Assembly: GCA_963662175.1 (NCBI GenBank)
Contig: OY759216.1
Location: forward strand, 36,597,087-36,661,086
Direction of reading: 5' to 3'
From: Aradus depressus
Lineage: Eukaryota; Arthropoda; Insecta; Hemiptera; Aradidae
DNA: 64,000 nt
In this document: piece after piece, positions 42,540-52,169 of the stretch
Layout of the letters: each line of letters opens with the position of its first letter
Numbering within the stretch: the stretch's first letter is position 1
Program-made: the position numbers and the translations under genes
The notes under the pieces: generated by a model
What the model was told of the DNA's origin: nothing
Databases searched by the model: none
The model's input: the letters and a program-made list of their open reading frames with translations, nothing else

Positions 42540-42930
42540 GGGTTATGCCAAAGCTTCCAATCTCCAGCGCATTCAATCCTAGCAATCCAAAATCCTTTGT
42601 AGCCAGTACTCCACGCTGATCTCAATTTTCCCTTTGTCAACAAATTAGCTAAATCCAGCTACAAAAAATTATTTTCCTCCTTTAGAACCCACATTAATCC
42701 CCTAGTCCTTGCCCTCCCTTCTGCCACACTTCTTGAACGACGCTTTAAGTGCCAATGGCCTAGAGACTTTCTCAGATCAAGCAGCTACAGTGATTAGTCA
42801 TATATGAGTGCGACTCGGTGGGTGATTTCTCCCCTCTTGACATTTTGACATTTTCATTTTCTCTCTCTTAGTATTTGCTTGTTGTAAATATTCGTTAAAC
42901 AGCTGTAAATATCTCTTTGTAAACAAATTT
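42540..42930 (+). pseudogene. Jockey-type LINE C-terminus and 3' UTR
   Basis: A disrupted frame reads QRIQS, then HADLNFPFVNKLAKS and RFKCQWPRDFL, the Jockey terminal domain with stops. The 3' UTR includes TTGTAAATATTCGTTAAACA. Confidence 0.6.
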
Positions 42931-43363
42931 TAAAAAATACATTTATTGGAGTTTTATTTTATTTATTCCTTTTATTTTAATTATGTTTTTAAAAATGTTT
43001 TATCGGGTATGTTAATTGTTGAAGGTTTTTTTATAACTTTTTATTTATTGAATTTAGTTGTTTATATTTATTGGTTTTTGCGTATGTCGCCAATATTTGT
43101 ATACGATTATTTTAACGACAAGCCCCTCCCTCAAACTAATACTGTACGATACGTAACTATCTCCTGATACAAACAGAATCCCAAACAATACAAACTACTT
43201 ACATACGGTTGTTTAGCAAGCTACACGAAGGTTGAAGAGGAGTTAGAACCGCGACTTATTACCACCTTAAATAATCTTCCTTCTTCATATTTCAACACTT
43301 GTTTTTACTACCTCGCTTTTACTACCCATGCATCAAAATTGTCTTTCAATTCCTTTTTATTTA

Positions 43364-43394
<31 letters not shown>

Positions 43395-43580
43395 CCCCCC
43401 TCTTATTGTGATATGCTCTCACTGGCAATGTCCTCACAATAAGATAAATTTTCGTATCACTGGGTTGCCTTCCTTTAACACGCCATTCACGCCATATCTC
43501 TCTACTTCTACATCTTAGGTGCTGGTTGTTGCACGCAGCAACAGTTGCATTTTTATAAATAAAATACAAAAAAAAAAATA
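42931..43580. other. AT-rich intron; (TTA)n at 43366-43394
   Basis: A T-rich tract encodes nothing recognisable; one (TTA)n microsatellite of about nine units. At 43500-43560 there is CATCTTAGGTGCTGGTTGTT, possibly old LINE UTR. Confidence 0.35.
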
Positions 43581-43692
43581 TTTTAACAATTATAATTTTA
43601 TAACTGTTACTAAATGATGGTCTTTTTTTGTAGATTGCCTGATGATGAGAGTAACCTCAAAAGTCGCTACATTATTTTGCAGGCAGAATATA
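43581..43692 (+). mobile_element. Penelope-like terminal segment with hammerhead-like motif (family B)
   Basis: TGTAGATTGCCTGATGATGA, GAGTAACCTCAAAAGTCGCT and ACATTATTTTG: core CTGATGA, stem GAG/CTC region, CAAA in place of GAAA, then GTCGCTAC. Nearly identical layout to 12270 and 48128. It ends only a few bases from the SLO2 exon donor at 43699. Confidence 0.5.
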
Positions 43693-43699
43693 ATATTAC

Positions 43700-43898
43700 C
43701 TTGTAGCCGAGATAGGCAAGAAGAAGTGCCTCCGTAAGACTGATCACAGCCAGGATGAGCTGAACGATCCAGAGTGCCAGAGGTCGCTTCACCCAGAGGA
43801 TAGCGTCCCAGTTGATAATAGGGTTCTCTTGGAACTCTTCTTCCGTCAGGTTCCGAGAGATGAGGAACTCTGTTTTGTTTAACTTTTCGCAGCCGTAA
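43700..43898 (-). CDS. SLO2: SLO2/KCNT potassium channel exon: S1-S2 extracellular loop and S2
   Basis: Third exon found, 199 bp. Acceptor TTCTGTTCCAG|T, donor AAG|gtaata. Its first base completes a Cys codon (TG|T) from the previous exon; 66 further codons follow. It encodes YGCEKLNKTEFLISRNL, then TEEEFQENPIINWDAILWV and KRPLALWIVQLILAVISLTE, then ALLLAYLGYK. 'INWxxILWV-x-R' followed by a hydrophobic S2 helix ending YLGYK is specific to Slack/SLO2 channels. The N-K-T and N-L-T sequons lie in the predicted extracellular loop. This is the largest exon here and shows the most diagnostic residues. Confidence 0.97.
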
Positions 43899-43996
43899 CT
43901 GGAACAGAACAAAAGGTAAACATGAAGAACAGTACGTCAATCATACCGACAAAAATCAATAAAAAGTCTGTTAACAATACTCATTGTTACATTTAT

Positions 43997-44215
43997 AAAA
44001 AAAATATGTTTGGCCATTACAGGACTTTGTTATACCAACCGCGCTCAAATTAATGGCATACTGGCATTATGGGGTATATGTAAATACCTAATGTGTTGGC
44101 ATTTCAGTAATTCTGAAAATGACGGCCCAAGTTATGCCAGTATGAAATGAATATGATAGGGGAAATGGGGAGAGAGAGAAATTCCTGTAATAACCACATC
44201 ACATACACATTTTGT
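43997..44215. repeat. Family R repeat
   Basis: TTGGCCATTACAGGACTTTG, TTATACCAACC at the left; CAGTATGAAATGAATATGAT and a degraded right end. Confidence 0.65.
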
Positions 44216-44253
44216 TTCTTTATTCATTTTTAATAAAAAAATATATCATTAAC

Positions 44254-44603
44254 AGGTTAGGTTAGGTTTTATGACTCATGCTCGGGCTATAACTACGGGG
44301 TCATATCGCCTCCTACCAGAGCGCTCTTTCATCACTCTGGTGGACATGAGCCCGACTCTGCTGTAGGAGTCCTAAATTTTGGTTACCATAAATTTTTTAT
44401 TCACCTAGGGTAAGGGGCTTTAACGAGTACCTGACATCGTACAGGCTCAGGACCATCGCTTAACATCTCATCCGAAGGACGGCATCCTTAAGTTTATTTT
44501 ACCTCCCAGATAAAATAAACTAAAGGCCTCGGTCGGGTTTTGAACCCACGATCTAGAGCTCAGAAGGCAAGCACGCATACCACTGAGCTACCGGCGCCCT
44601 CAA
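44254..44603 (-). mobile_element. SINE-1, full length, 11-bp TSD, TTAGG-type tail
   Basis: From the tail AGGTTAGGTTAGGTTTTATG to the head complement CTGAGCTACCGGCGCCCTC. Flanked by ATATCATTAAC at 44243-44253 and 44604-44614. B box complement GGGTTTTGAACCC has one change. A good reference copy for boundaries. Confidence 0.93.
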
Positions 44604-44624
44604 ATATCATTAACAAAAATATAG

Positions 44625-44985
44625 TTTATTGTTCGCTGCTATGTGGAAGAATTTAAACATCTCTTTAGAAATGTATTTTTCATTTTTTTGGGGCGCTATC
44701 ACTTTGGTCGTATTGGTATAATATCAAAACTGAGGGATGTAGCGATTGGAAATTTAATAGCGTACATTTTTGGTAAGAATTAGTGTTTCGATAGGACAAA
44801 CCATTTTTGGGTAAATCATGGCAATGTCTTAAAATATGTGTTTCAAAACGACATTTCAGGATGATTTTTGGAATTTATCTCGCAAACCAGGCAATCCGCG
44901 AAACATTGTATCTCATATAAAATGTGTCTTTCATTTTTTTCTACAACTTTTATTTGAAAAGTTTTCTGATTAGGTCATAAGGTAA
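44625..44985 (+). repeat. Family Q segment, plus strand
   Basis: GTATTTTTCATTTTTTTGGG, GCGCTATC, AGTGTTTCGATAGGACAAAC, CGCAAACCAGGCAATCCGCG and TTTTATTTGAAAAGTTTTCT align with the right arm 20915-21180. Confidence 0.65.
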
Positions 44986-45245
44986 TGAGAGTGATCTGAG
45001 CAAAAGTGGTGGCTATAAGAAAGTCCACATCACACATTAAGTCTGCCGTAGTTCTTAGACAGAAAGAAAAATACTTCAAATTCCTCACTGTACAGCCACG
45101 GAGTTTATCTAGTTGAAATTCCAACACGCTCTTACCCGACATATAAGAATGTTTCCCACTCAGCAAACTATCTTAGTTTAAAACTAAATCTGACGATAAA
45201 TACCGAATCCGATTGTATACGTATAACATTATTGTGGAATAAACA

Positions 45246-45430
45246 ACCCTTAGCTCGATTTAGCAGAAATCAATAGGTGTCGCTTTTTGGGGTTCTGGAT
45301 AAACACACATTTCGTGCAGATAGATTCAATCTGTTCACACACAATCAGACAAGAAATGTTCTTTTTGCGAAAACTTAACACCGAGTTTTTCTGACCGATA
45401 TCAAAATTTCGTCAGGTTGGGGAAGTAAGA
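45246..45430 (+). repeat. Family P right end, plus strand
   Basis: CTCGATTTAGCAGAAATCAA, TAGGTGTCG, TTTCTGACCGATATCAAAAT and CAGGTTGGGGAAGTAAG. Confidence 0.62.
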
Positions 45431-45589
45431 AAAAGTTTCTGTTAATTTTTTTATTATAATGTAATAGGTGAAATACGATGTAGAATTTTCACAGAAAATT
45501 TCATCTTTTCCTACCCAAAAATGAAAAAATCTATTTTGGTCCTTCTGTCGCCTCGTACTTTTGTAGATGCAATTTGCCTTTAGGAGCAG

Positions 45590-46215
45590 GTATAGATGAG
45601 CCCTTAAGTCTAGCCCTGGAGGAAGAGATGCGCGGACAGTCCAGACTAAAGCTAGTTGCAAGAACATTGTCCAGGAATGGATTGAGGAGAAATAGCAACA
45701 GAGGTATTCACGATCATTGGATGGCCGAACGACCTATGCATATTTCGTGGAAATCCGGGTACGTCTGGATTCTACGTGGGTACTGCCTGACCACTGGACG
45801 TCCCAGATATTATATACTATCAAGAGATTTCAACTCCAATCTCTTCTTCTTCAAGAAGAAGAATAACCTTAACTTATCGTGCGCCAGAGTCGTGACTGCA
45901 AAGTCCTCGTCTTCCTTGAATGTCGGCTACCCAGTCTTCAGCCGGTTTGTCGCCTCATGGAGGAGAAAAAATAAAGAACTTTAACCCTGTGTCGAAGACT
46001 GGTGGCAAACCCCACTTCTACATCCAGCCAGCGCCCCACGTTTATCCATCCCAAGCTCTCTCGGAGCGCCAAGCAGCTCCGCCAACAAAATTAAGATAGG
46101 CCTAGGGGTTTGTCTTTTAGCCGACCTCAGCAACAGACTTTTATGAATAAATAAACTTGTTAGGCCCTTTTCCACGACGATTCGGCAAATGGGTTGAGGT
46201 TGGCAACCCCCAAAA
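45590..46215 (+). pseudogene. R1-like LINE C-terminus and 3' UTR
   Basis: A shifting frame reads NIVQEWIEEK, RTTYAYFVEIRVRLDST and WVLPDHWTSQIL, parallel to 22106-22720. 3' UTR 45985-46215 is GC-richer (CCAGCCAGCGCCCCACGTTT, AGGCCTAGGGGTTTGTC). Several stops; dead. Confidence 0.62.
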
Positions 46216-46520
46216 AAAGTTAGTCCGTCAGGGAACACGTAACTCCCGATAGAATGAATATGTCAACACTAAATTTTATATGTGTATCCAAAACAGACAT
46301 CTATTAATTTTTCGTGATATCGGTCAAAGAGAAGGGAGGATCAGAGGAGGGGCTCAACTCAAAAACCCTAATAACTACCGATATCGATATGATATTTCAA
46401 AAGTTCCTACTTAAACAGACTATCGATTTTTAGCCCACTTCGATTGGTTTTTGAGGGACTTAGTTGAGTAATTCGTGCTGTGGAAGTACATTGTCGGTGA
46501 TTCACTGACGACCTTTTTAA
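46216..46520 (-). repeat. Family P, minus strand
   Basis: AACACGTAACTCCCGATAGA, reversed modules, and left end GTGGAAGTACATTGTCGGTG, ATTCACTGACGACC. Confidence 0.72.
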
Positions 46521-46705
46521 CAATGTGTCCAACATGGCGAATGGAGTGATAAAGAATAAAACGCATGGGTCCACTGGGCCAGTAAGGTGTGATGGGGAAG
46601 CTGAGACCCGACACAAGTTGTCTGATAACAAGACATGTATATCTTTGGGTATTGTGGGCTCCGGAGGAATATCTACCTAGCTCTGACCTCTCCTTGTTCC
46701 ACTCT

Positions 46706-47155
46706 CGTCAGTGAATCACCGCCAACGCACTTCCCCAGAACGAGTTCATCAAATAACATTTAGCTCCCCCTCCAAAATCAGTCGGCCATTTAGGCTAAAT
46801 ACCAATAGTTGACAAACACAATAGTTGAATCCCCATACCATATTTCGTATATATGTATCAGCAGTTATTAGGGATTATGTGTTGGACTGAACCCCCTTCT
46901 CCTTAGCTGATTTCGCTGAAAACTGCCGTCCGTTATGAAATTAAAAAATTGAAAATTAAATATGTAATTTTCTGTCGATGCGTTCATTACACGTGTTATT
47001 GGAGTTGAGCCCCTCAATTCCCGTCGGCCTATTCAGCTACATTTGACAAGTGTCGTCCTTATGGTGTTTTGAATTTGCATATCAAATTTCGTCCTTGCCT
47101 CCCTAGCCTCCCTTTCCTTTGGAGGAGGCTGAAAATCAATAGGTCCATCGATACA
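46706..47155 (+). mobile_element. Family P, plus strand, right end missing
   Basis: Left end GTCAGTGAATCACCGCCAAC, CACTTCCCCAGAACGAGTTC, and three modules ending GAGGCTGAAAATCAATAGG. Confidence 0.75.
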
Positions 47156-47207
47156 TGAGAAAAATATAAAAAATAATTTTAATAAAAATACTTATGTACA
47201 AAAAAAT

Positions 47208-47408
47208 GTGTTGCGGCCATAACAGGACTTTCTTACTAACCAAATTTGTACAGATCACTGTACCTCCCCCATAAACTGACATTACGGGGCTTAGTATTGG
47301 CGGCAGTGGGTTTCTCCATCTCATGGTACAGCGTAATTCTGATAGGGACTTTCTAATACCCAGTAATGCCAGTAGGAAATGATTTTGAGAGCGGAAGGAC
47401 ATCATATA
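47208..47408. repeat. Family R repeat
   Basis: GCGGCCATAACAGGACTTTC, TTACTAACCAAATTTGTACA, GATCACTG at left; CAGTAGGAAATGATTTTGAG at right. Confidence 0.65.
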
Positions 47409-47650
47409 TTATATTTTTATAAATACAAAACTACCAATAAAATAAATAAATTTTAAAATCTGCAGCTATGCGTTACAACACTTTAAACATTAAAGTATTT
47501 CCTATAACTTTGGTCTATTATTAGTTATATTTCCTATAACTATGGTCGGATTTAGATAGTAATAGAAAATTTTAAAAAGGAACATTTTTTTCCGATAAGA
47601 CTAACTGTTTTGCGTAAATCGAGCAAACGTTTAAAAAATGAATCTAAAAC

Positions 47651-48215
47651 TGAGGACTAGAGTGAGGGAATATTTGAGGAGGGGAGACTTTGAATTTTTC
47701 CAACACTTCCAAAACACAGGACATGAGGCCGGTTCAGTCTCGTTACTTCAAATATATCCAAAAAAGTAGAAAGATGGATACATTGGAGAGTATAGAAATT
47801 AAATTGGAAAGGAGGAAGAGAGAGTCCCCCCTCCTCAACTCTAGAGAGGGGATGGGAGGTTTATCCAGTCTCACGTACTCCGTTCTCCCAGTTGTGACTC
47901 AGATGGTGGACAGGAATAACTCGTCTGTCCCTATCCATGATATTTTAAATTGTTAAAGTTATTAGATTGTTTTATTTATTTTTTTTTATTGCAAAATTAT
48001 TTAATTTTCATTTAAAAATTGTTTAATTTTTCATCAGGTATTTTAGGTAGGTTAATTTTTTAACTTTTTTCAATTTAATATCTTTGTTGCCTTTATATAT
48101 TATATTAAGGATGGTTTCTTTTGTAGACTGCCTGATGATGAGGGTAACCTCGAAAGCCGGTTAGCTACTTCTAATAAAAATCTGTGAGAGGTCATACTAC
48201 ATTTTATTTGACAAC
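47651..48215 (+). mobile_element. Penelope-like element 3' fragment: GIY-YIG C-terminus plus hammerhead-like end
   Basis: Plus-strand frames read LRTRVREYLRRGDFEFFQHF, QNTGHEAGSVSLLQI, then after a frameshift KSRKMDTLESIEIKLERRKR and ESPLLNSREG. 'H-x3-T-G-H...(K)-x5-LES-x-EI...LLN' is the C-terminal pattern of Penelope-like GIY-YIG endonucleases. About 200 bp downstream come CTGCCTGATGATGAGGGTAA and CCTCGAAAGCCGG (48126-48160), the family B motif with intact CTGATGA and GAAA. Penelope-like elements are known to carry hammerhead ribozymes in their terminal repeats, so the pairing here is meaningful. Confidence 0.6.
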
Positions 48216-48306
48216 ATGTGAAATTCTAAAACGATATTTTAGGACGGTTTTCGGCATTTATATCGCAAATTGTGCGACCATCGAAAACATGTAATTTCTA
48301 TAAAAT

Positions 48307-48427
48307 AGTTATCTTCCAACCGCCGTGCTGTGTGGGTAGGATGAACCACTGATGATGACGCTGTTACGTCGAAAACCGGTTCTGGTATAAAATAAAACAG
48401 TGGGAAGACAACGTCTTTTATTTCTAT
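48307..48427 (+). mobile_element. 121-bp hammerhead-bearing element (family A) with 8-bp TSD
   Basis: Flanked by TATAAAAT at 48299-48306 and 48428-48435 within a Q copy. Predicted fold: stem I ACCA (345-348) with TGGT (383-386); core CTGATGA (349-355); stem II GACG (357-360) with CGTC (367-370); GAAA (371-374); short stem AA..TT (374-375 with 380-381) around CCGG; predicted cleavage after C382 (offsets from 48000). An unpaired T at 356 separates the core from stem II. No coding capacity. The flanks are AT-rich, so the TSD is moderate evidence. Confidence 0.6.
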
Positions 48428-48879
48428 TATAAAATATGTCTTTTAGCTTTCTGTATTACTTTTATTAGGAAATATTTCTAATTTGGATCTTGTAAAGTGT
48501 ACTTAGGTGGTATTATTTTTTAAACTTAAAATATCTAAATTCACAGCTACAATCGTTTCTGCACTAGAGTGCTCACACACACAGGCGTTCAGAGAACCTC
48601 GTAAATAGGTCTAAATGTATTCAGGGGATCTTTAAACGTGATGAACTGTTGAAAACTCGAGCTCGGATTTTCGAACGATTACAATATTTCCTTATATTAA
48701 ATGTATAATGTGATAGGAACGTAAACACATTTGACCAAACTTTATCTTATTACAGAGATAGATAAATATTAAAAAAACTAACTCACTCATGTAAATAAGG
48801 CCAAGTAAGGGAAAAGAACTGAAGAAAGGTTTTAGGATTTGCCTCCAGAAAATAAATCTAGTCCTTTTTAAAAATTCAA

Positions 48880-49045
48880 AGGGTTTTTGAAGCACTCCTC
48901 AAGGATCAGTATTGTATCCTCTCTTCTTTAATTTTCATCTGCACGACCTACCTTAAGAAGGGAAACGTCCCTCGCCTTGTTTGCCGATGACAACCTTTTT
49001 TACCGTCAAGAGAATATCAATGAAGCTCATTCAGAAAGAAAAAAA
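48880..49045 (+). pseudogene. Jockey-type LINE RT fragment with FADD box
   Basis: A frame reads GSVLYPLFFNFHLHDLP (the G-S-V-L-x-P-L-x-F-N motif) and, after a frameshift, SLALFADDNLFY, the catalytic YADD-type box. Surrounding RT motifs are missing. Confidence 0.68.
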
Positions 49046-49543
49046 ATCGGTCAAGTGCCAACTATACTTGTACAATTAGTGCTCCATGCCATCAGAACCC
49101 AAGTTACAAAGAAATAAACAATTAAATTGATCGCGCTAGAATTTTTCAATCCTGATAATTTTGGCTCAATCTACACCTAATTCTCAATGTTCATGATTTT
49201 TCCAAGATTTTTCTGAGCGATCCTTTTGGTGATAAGGGGGAGAGATATTAATTTTTAAGCCTTTTTCCCGAAAAATACTTACGAAAATTCATTAAAAAAT
49301 ACATGATAAATATTGTTGAATTCGTGCTTCAATAAGCTTTCATTTGTCAGCCTACACAATGCCCTTGATTTTTTTTTTTTTTTTTCCAGTTCCCAATTTA
49401 CCCCCTGAAATTAACTCTCAGAATAAAAATTCAACTTTTTATACTTCATATTTACCATAGGATGTGAAGGAATAGTATAATATTCTTATATATAATAATA
49501 TAAAAATATTCCTTCATAATAATATAAATAATATTCCTTCATA
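49046..49543. other. AT-rich intron sequence
   Basis: T-run at 49370-49387. ATATTCCTTCATA is repeated at 49507 and 49531 just before the next palindrome. No domain. Confidence 0.3.
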
Positions 49544-49831
49544 GGAATTCAAGGTTCTGCCGTGTAAAGGAAAAATTCCAAATTTGGCCAACGTTTCGAA
49601 AAATATTTATTTCCTTCTTCAGGGCCTTATAATGATTTGAGTGGATGTGTGTGGTGAAGGTGTTGTGATTTTGTGTGACATGTGATGTGGCCATTATTGG
49701 ACTTTCTCACACAAAATCACAACACTTTCACCACACAAACCCACTCAAGTCATTATAAGGCCCTGAAGAAGGAAATAAATAGTTTTCGAAACGTTGGCCA
49801 AATTTTGAATTTTGACAGAACCTCGAATTCC
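49544..49831. mobile_element. Palindromic element with a hammerhead-like motif in each arm
   Basis: Arms 49544-49679 and 49707-49831 are reverse complements with one small deletion; loop about 27 bp (holds GGCCATTATTGGACTTTCTC, a family R end). On the plus strand of the right arm: GGCC (759-762), CTGAAGA (763-769), stem GAAA..TTTC (772-775, 784-787), GAAA (788-791), CGTT, then GGCC (796-799), which pairs perfectly with the first GGCC as stem I (offsets from 49000). A possible TSD ATTCCTTC lies at 49533-49540 and 49827-49834. Confidence 0.65.
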
Positions 49832-50559
49832 TTCTACAATAAAAAATAAAATCCTGCCATTAACTGTTTTTCTGCGAAAAAAATTAAAATTGGATCTAAT
49901 CTGTAAACTAAATAACTCTTGTTTCAGAATAAAATTGGGTAGGGTTTAAAAATAAATCTATAAAATAAAATGCCTAAAGGAATTTATTTATACAATTCAT
50001 ACAAAATATTTACTGAAACAACTTTTTTTTTTACCTCCATGTTTTAATTACAAAAGCATATATGAATACATTTTTGACTAAAAAAAAAATAAGATACGTA
50101 AAATACAAAACAGTTCACCACATTACTCGAGGCCGAGAATTTGACTTCAAATAAATTGATATAAATATTTTTTACTTAAGCAATTAATGCGTTAAAATTT
50201 ACTACTAAATACATTTCAAAATTCTTGTATGAAGAACTGTGCCGCCTATCGCTAAGTACGTATGTGTTTTATGTGCTGGGAAAATGATCTCTCTGACTCT
50301 TGTGAAGGGGCATATTTTGTAGCTGCTTATAATGTCAGGTTGTAGATACAATCCAATATCTTCAATATTTATGGCCGCATTTTACTTTTGGAGTTGGTTA
50401 TATCTGGGATTTTTTCTCAAAACTTGTCGATTAACAAATGAATACATTTTCAAACTTACAAATAAAATTTTCAAAATTACGACAAAATATGCAATTTTGT
50501 GCAGTAAAAATCTAAAAACGTGCAATTTCGTGCAAAATAAAGTTGATGTATATCCGTAA
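49832..50559. other. AT-rich intron sequence
   Basis: No recognised domain; T-run and A-run only. Confidence 0.3.
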
Positions 50560-50715
50560 TCCGTAAAAATAAATTGTTTGGTAAAAATAAATTTTCCGAT
50601 AAGACAAACCGTTTTCGGGTAAATCAAGGAAACGTCTAAGAATATGTGTTTCGAAGACGGTTTTTGGCATGTATCTCAAAAACCGGATGATCTGCGAAAA
50701 AAAAAAAAAGTTGCA
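50560..50715 (+). repeat. Family Q segment
   Basis: CCGATAAGACAAACCGTTTT, CGGGTAAATCAAGGAAACGT and TCTCAAAAACCGGATGATCT align with 20995-21110. Confidence 0.62.
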
Positions 50716-51097
50716 TAGTATCCTTACTCGGGTATACCGAGGGAGAAGGGGTGGAAGAACACGAACAAATACAAATGGTAAATAGATTTCTTAGTTTTAA
50801 CTAGAGAACACGTACAAGTGCCAGGGGGTTGTGCTGTTAGATGTATAATTTTCTTGAGCTGGTTGCCGCAAAGAGAAGTGGATGAGAAGACGACGCTATG
50901 CGGGTGGTGGAAGTGACAGGTTGAAGAGGTTGATATCCCAGGAAACATCTTTCACCGACTCAATTACAGTAAGTCTACTTACTCACCCCATAGATAATAT
51001 CCACATTGTAGAAACATTATCAAGGAACCCCTTCATCAGGCTCATCCAACCCTTTCAAATGTTATTCATTCCTTCTCCAGGCATTCCTATCATTTTT
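50716..51097. other. Intron sequence with coding-like patches, unrecognised
   Basis: The stretch 50860-51070 is open on the plus strand but shows no domain. Confidence 0.25.
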
Positions 51098-51230
51098 ATT
51101 TCCCCAACTATACGAAGTATACGAAAAGTCATGTAATGGATCAAAAATTAGATGATTTTCTTTCGAAAATTTTCCGACCTCTAGATTCCAAATATATAAA
51201 AAAAAGAATGTGAGTGACGCGGTACTCACG
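51098..51230 (-). repeat. Family P right end, minus strand
   Basis: TTCCCCAACTATACGAAGTA, TACGAAAAGTCATGTAATGG and TTTTCCGACCTCTAGATTCC. Confidence 0.68.
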
Positions 51231-51472
51231 AGAATTGATGTGATCTGCTTTTGTTTCAAAAATTTGCTGTCGTGCACTGATTTTGATTAAAATTTGTTTT
51301 ATAATGTTACAATAAGAAAAGTAGAATGAGAAATTAAACTTTCAAATTTATTGTTCTTCTACTTTTTTTCTACTTGAAATTATAGGTTTGTGATAGCTAA
51401 AATAAGATATATACTGTGATTGTAGTGTCTCTAAATACCGCGAGAATACAGAGTCGATGGTAGTTTTCCAAT

Positions 51473-51694
51473 TTGTTGTTGAAGTCATTCGATTCCAGTT
51501 GCGAAAGGAGTTTTAGCAAAGTGAAATTAATAAAAACATATTTAAGATCAACTATGACACAAGAAAGACTCCATGCTCTTGCTGTTCTTGCAATAGAAAA
51601 CGAAATGGCCAAGAACATAAATTTCAAGGATGTAATTGAAGAATTTGCTAATGCTAAAGCCCGAAAAATACAATTGAATTTTTCCAAAAATTGA
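51473..51694 (+). pseudogene. hAT transposase C-terminal domain (second family)
   Basis: LLKSFDSSCERSFSKVKLIK, then TYLRSTMTQERLHALAVLAI and a run to a stop at 51692. Same domain as 28883-29071 but a different subfamily. Upstream sequence is degenerate (stop at 51461), so there is no start. The element's own right end lies at 51929. Confidence 0.85.
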
Positions 51695-51929
51695 TACAAT
51701 TTGATGTCTTTCAATCATTTTTTTCAGATATATTATGATAATATATGTTGTTTTTATAATTTTTATATATATAGTATATATATATTTTTTTAATTTTTTT
51801 ATAATGAATGTTTAATAAAAAAATGTTTTTATGAAGTTTTATTTTTTAGATATTGAAATTTTCTCTCCTTACAAGAGGGCGCAAGGTAGATTTTCGCCTA
51901 GGGCACTGATATATGTTGCGGCGGGGCTG
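51695..51929 (+). mobile_element. hAT element 3' end
   Basis: AT-rich 3' UTR, then GAGGGCGCAAGGTAGATTTT, CGCCTAGGGCACTGATATAT, GTTGCGGCGGGGCTG. The final GGCGGGGCTG would be a hAT end (CAGCCCCGCC inverted). The next 8 bp, ACTACAAC (51930-51937), would be the TSD. I could not find the matching left end; the 5' part is lost or rearranged. Confidence 0.6.
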
Positions 51930-52169
51930 ACTACAACGGTGTTATCTAGTTTATATCTAATCATGTTTTTAGAGTTGTTTTATTGTTATTGGTTTTATTA
52001 TATATTTACGTTTTTGAATGAACGTAGAAATGCTCTGCTGTCATCAGAGATAAAGAAGTGTGTAGTTGTTTTTGTGCACTGCGCGCGCAACCTTCCGACA
52101 CATACACATCAACAAGACAAGGTCTGATATAGCCCCTACTGAGAGCTAAGATGTTTACACATCAAAAAA

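Larger units (their letters stand above)
47465..48712 (+). mobile_element. Family Q copy split by two hammerhead-bearing insertions
   Basis: Q segments 47465-47650 (CCGATAAGACTAACTGTTTT, GCGTAAATCGAGCAAACGTT), about 48216-48306 (AGGACGGTTTTCGGCATTTA) and 48436-48712 (CACAGCTACAATCGTTTCTG, GAGCTCGGATTTTCGAACGA, hairpin end TTCCTTATATTAAATGTATA) read as one copy. The gaps hold a Penelope-like fragment and a 121-bp element. This gives relative ages: both insertions are younger than this Q copy. Confidence 0.7.
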
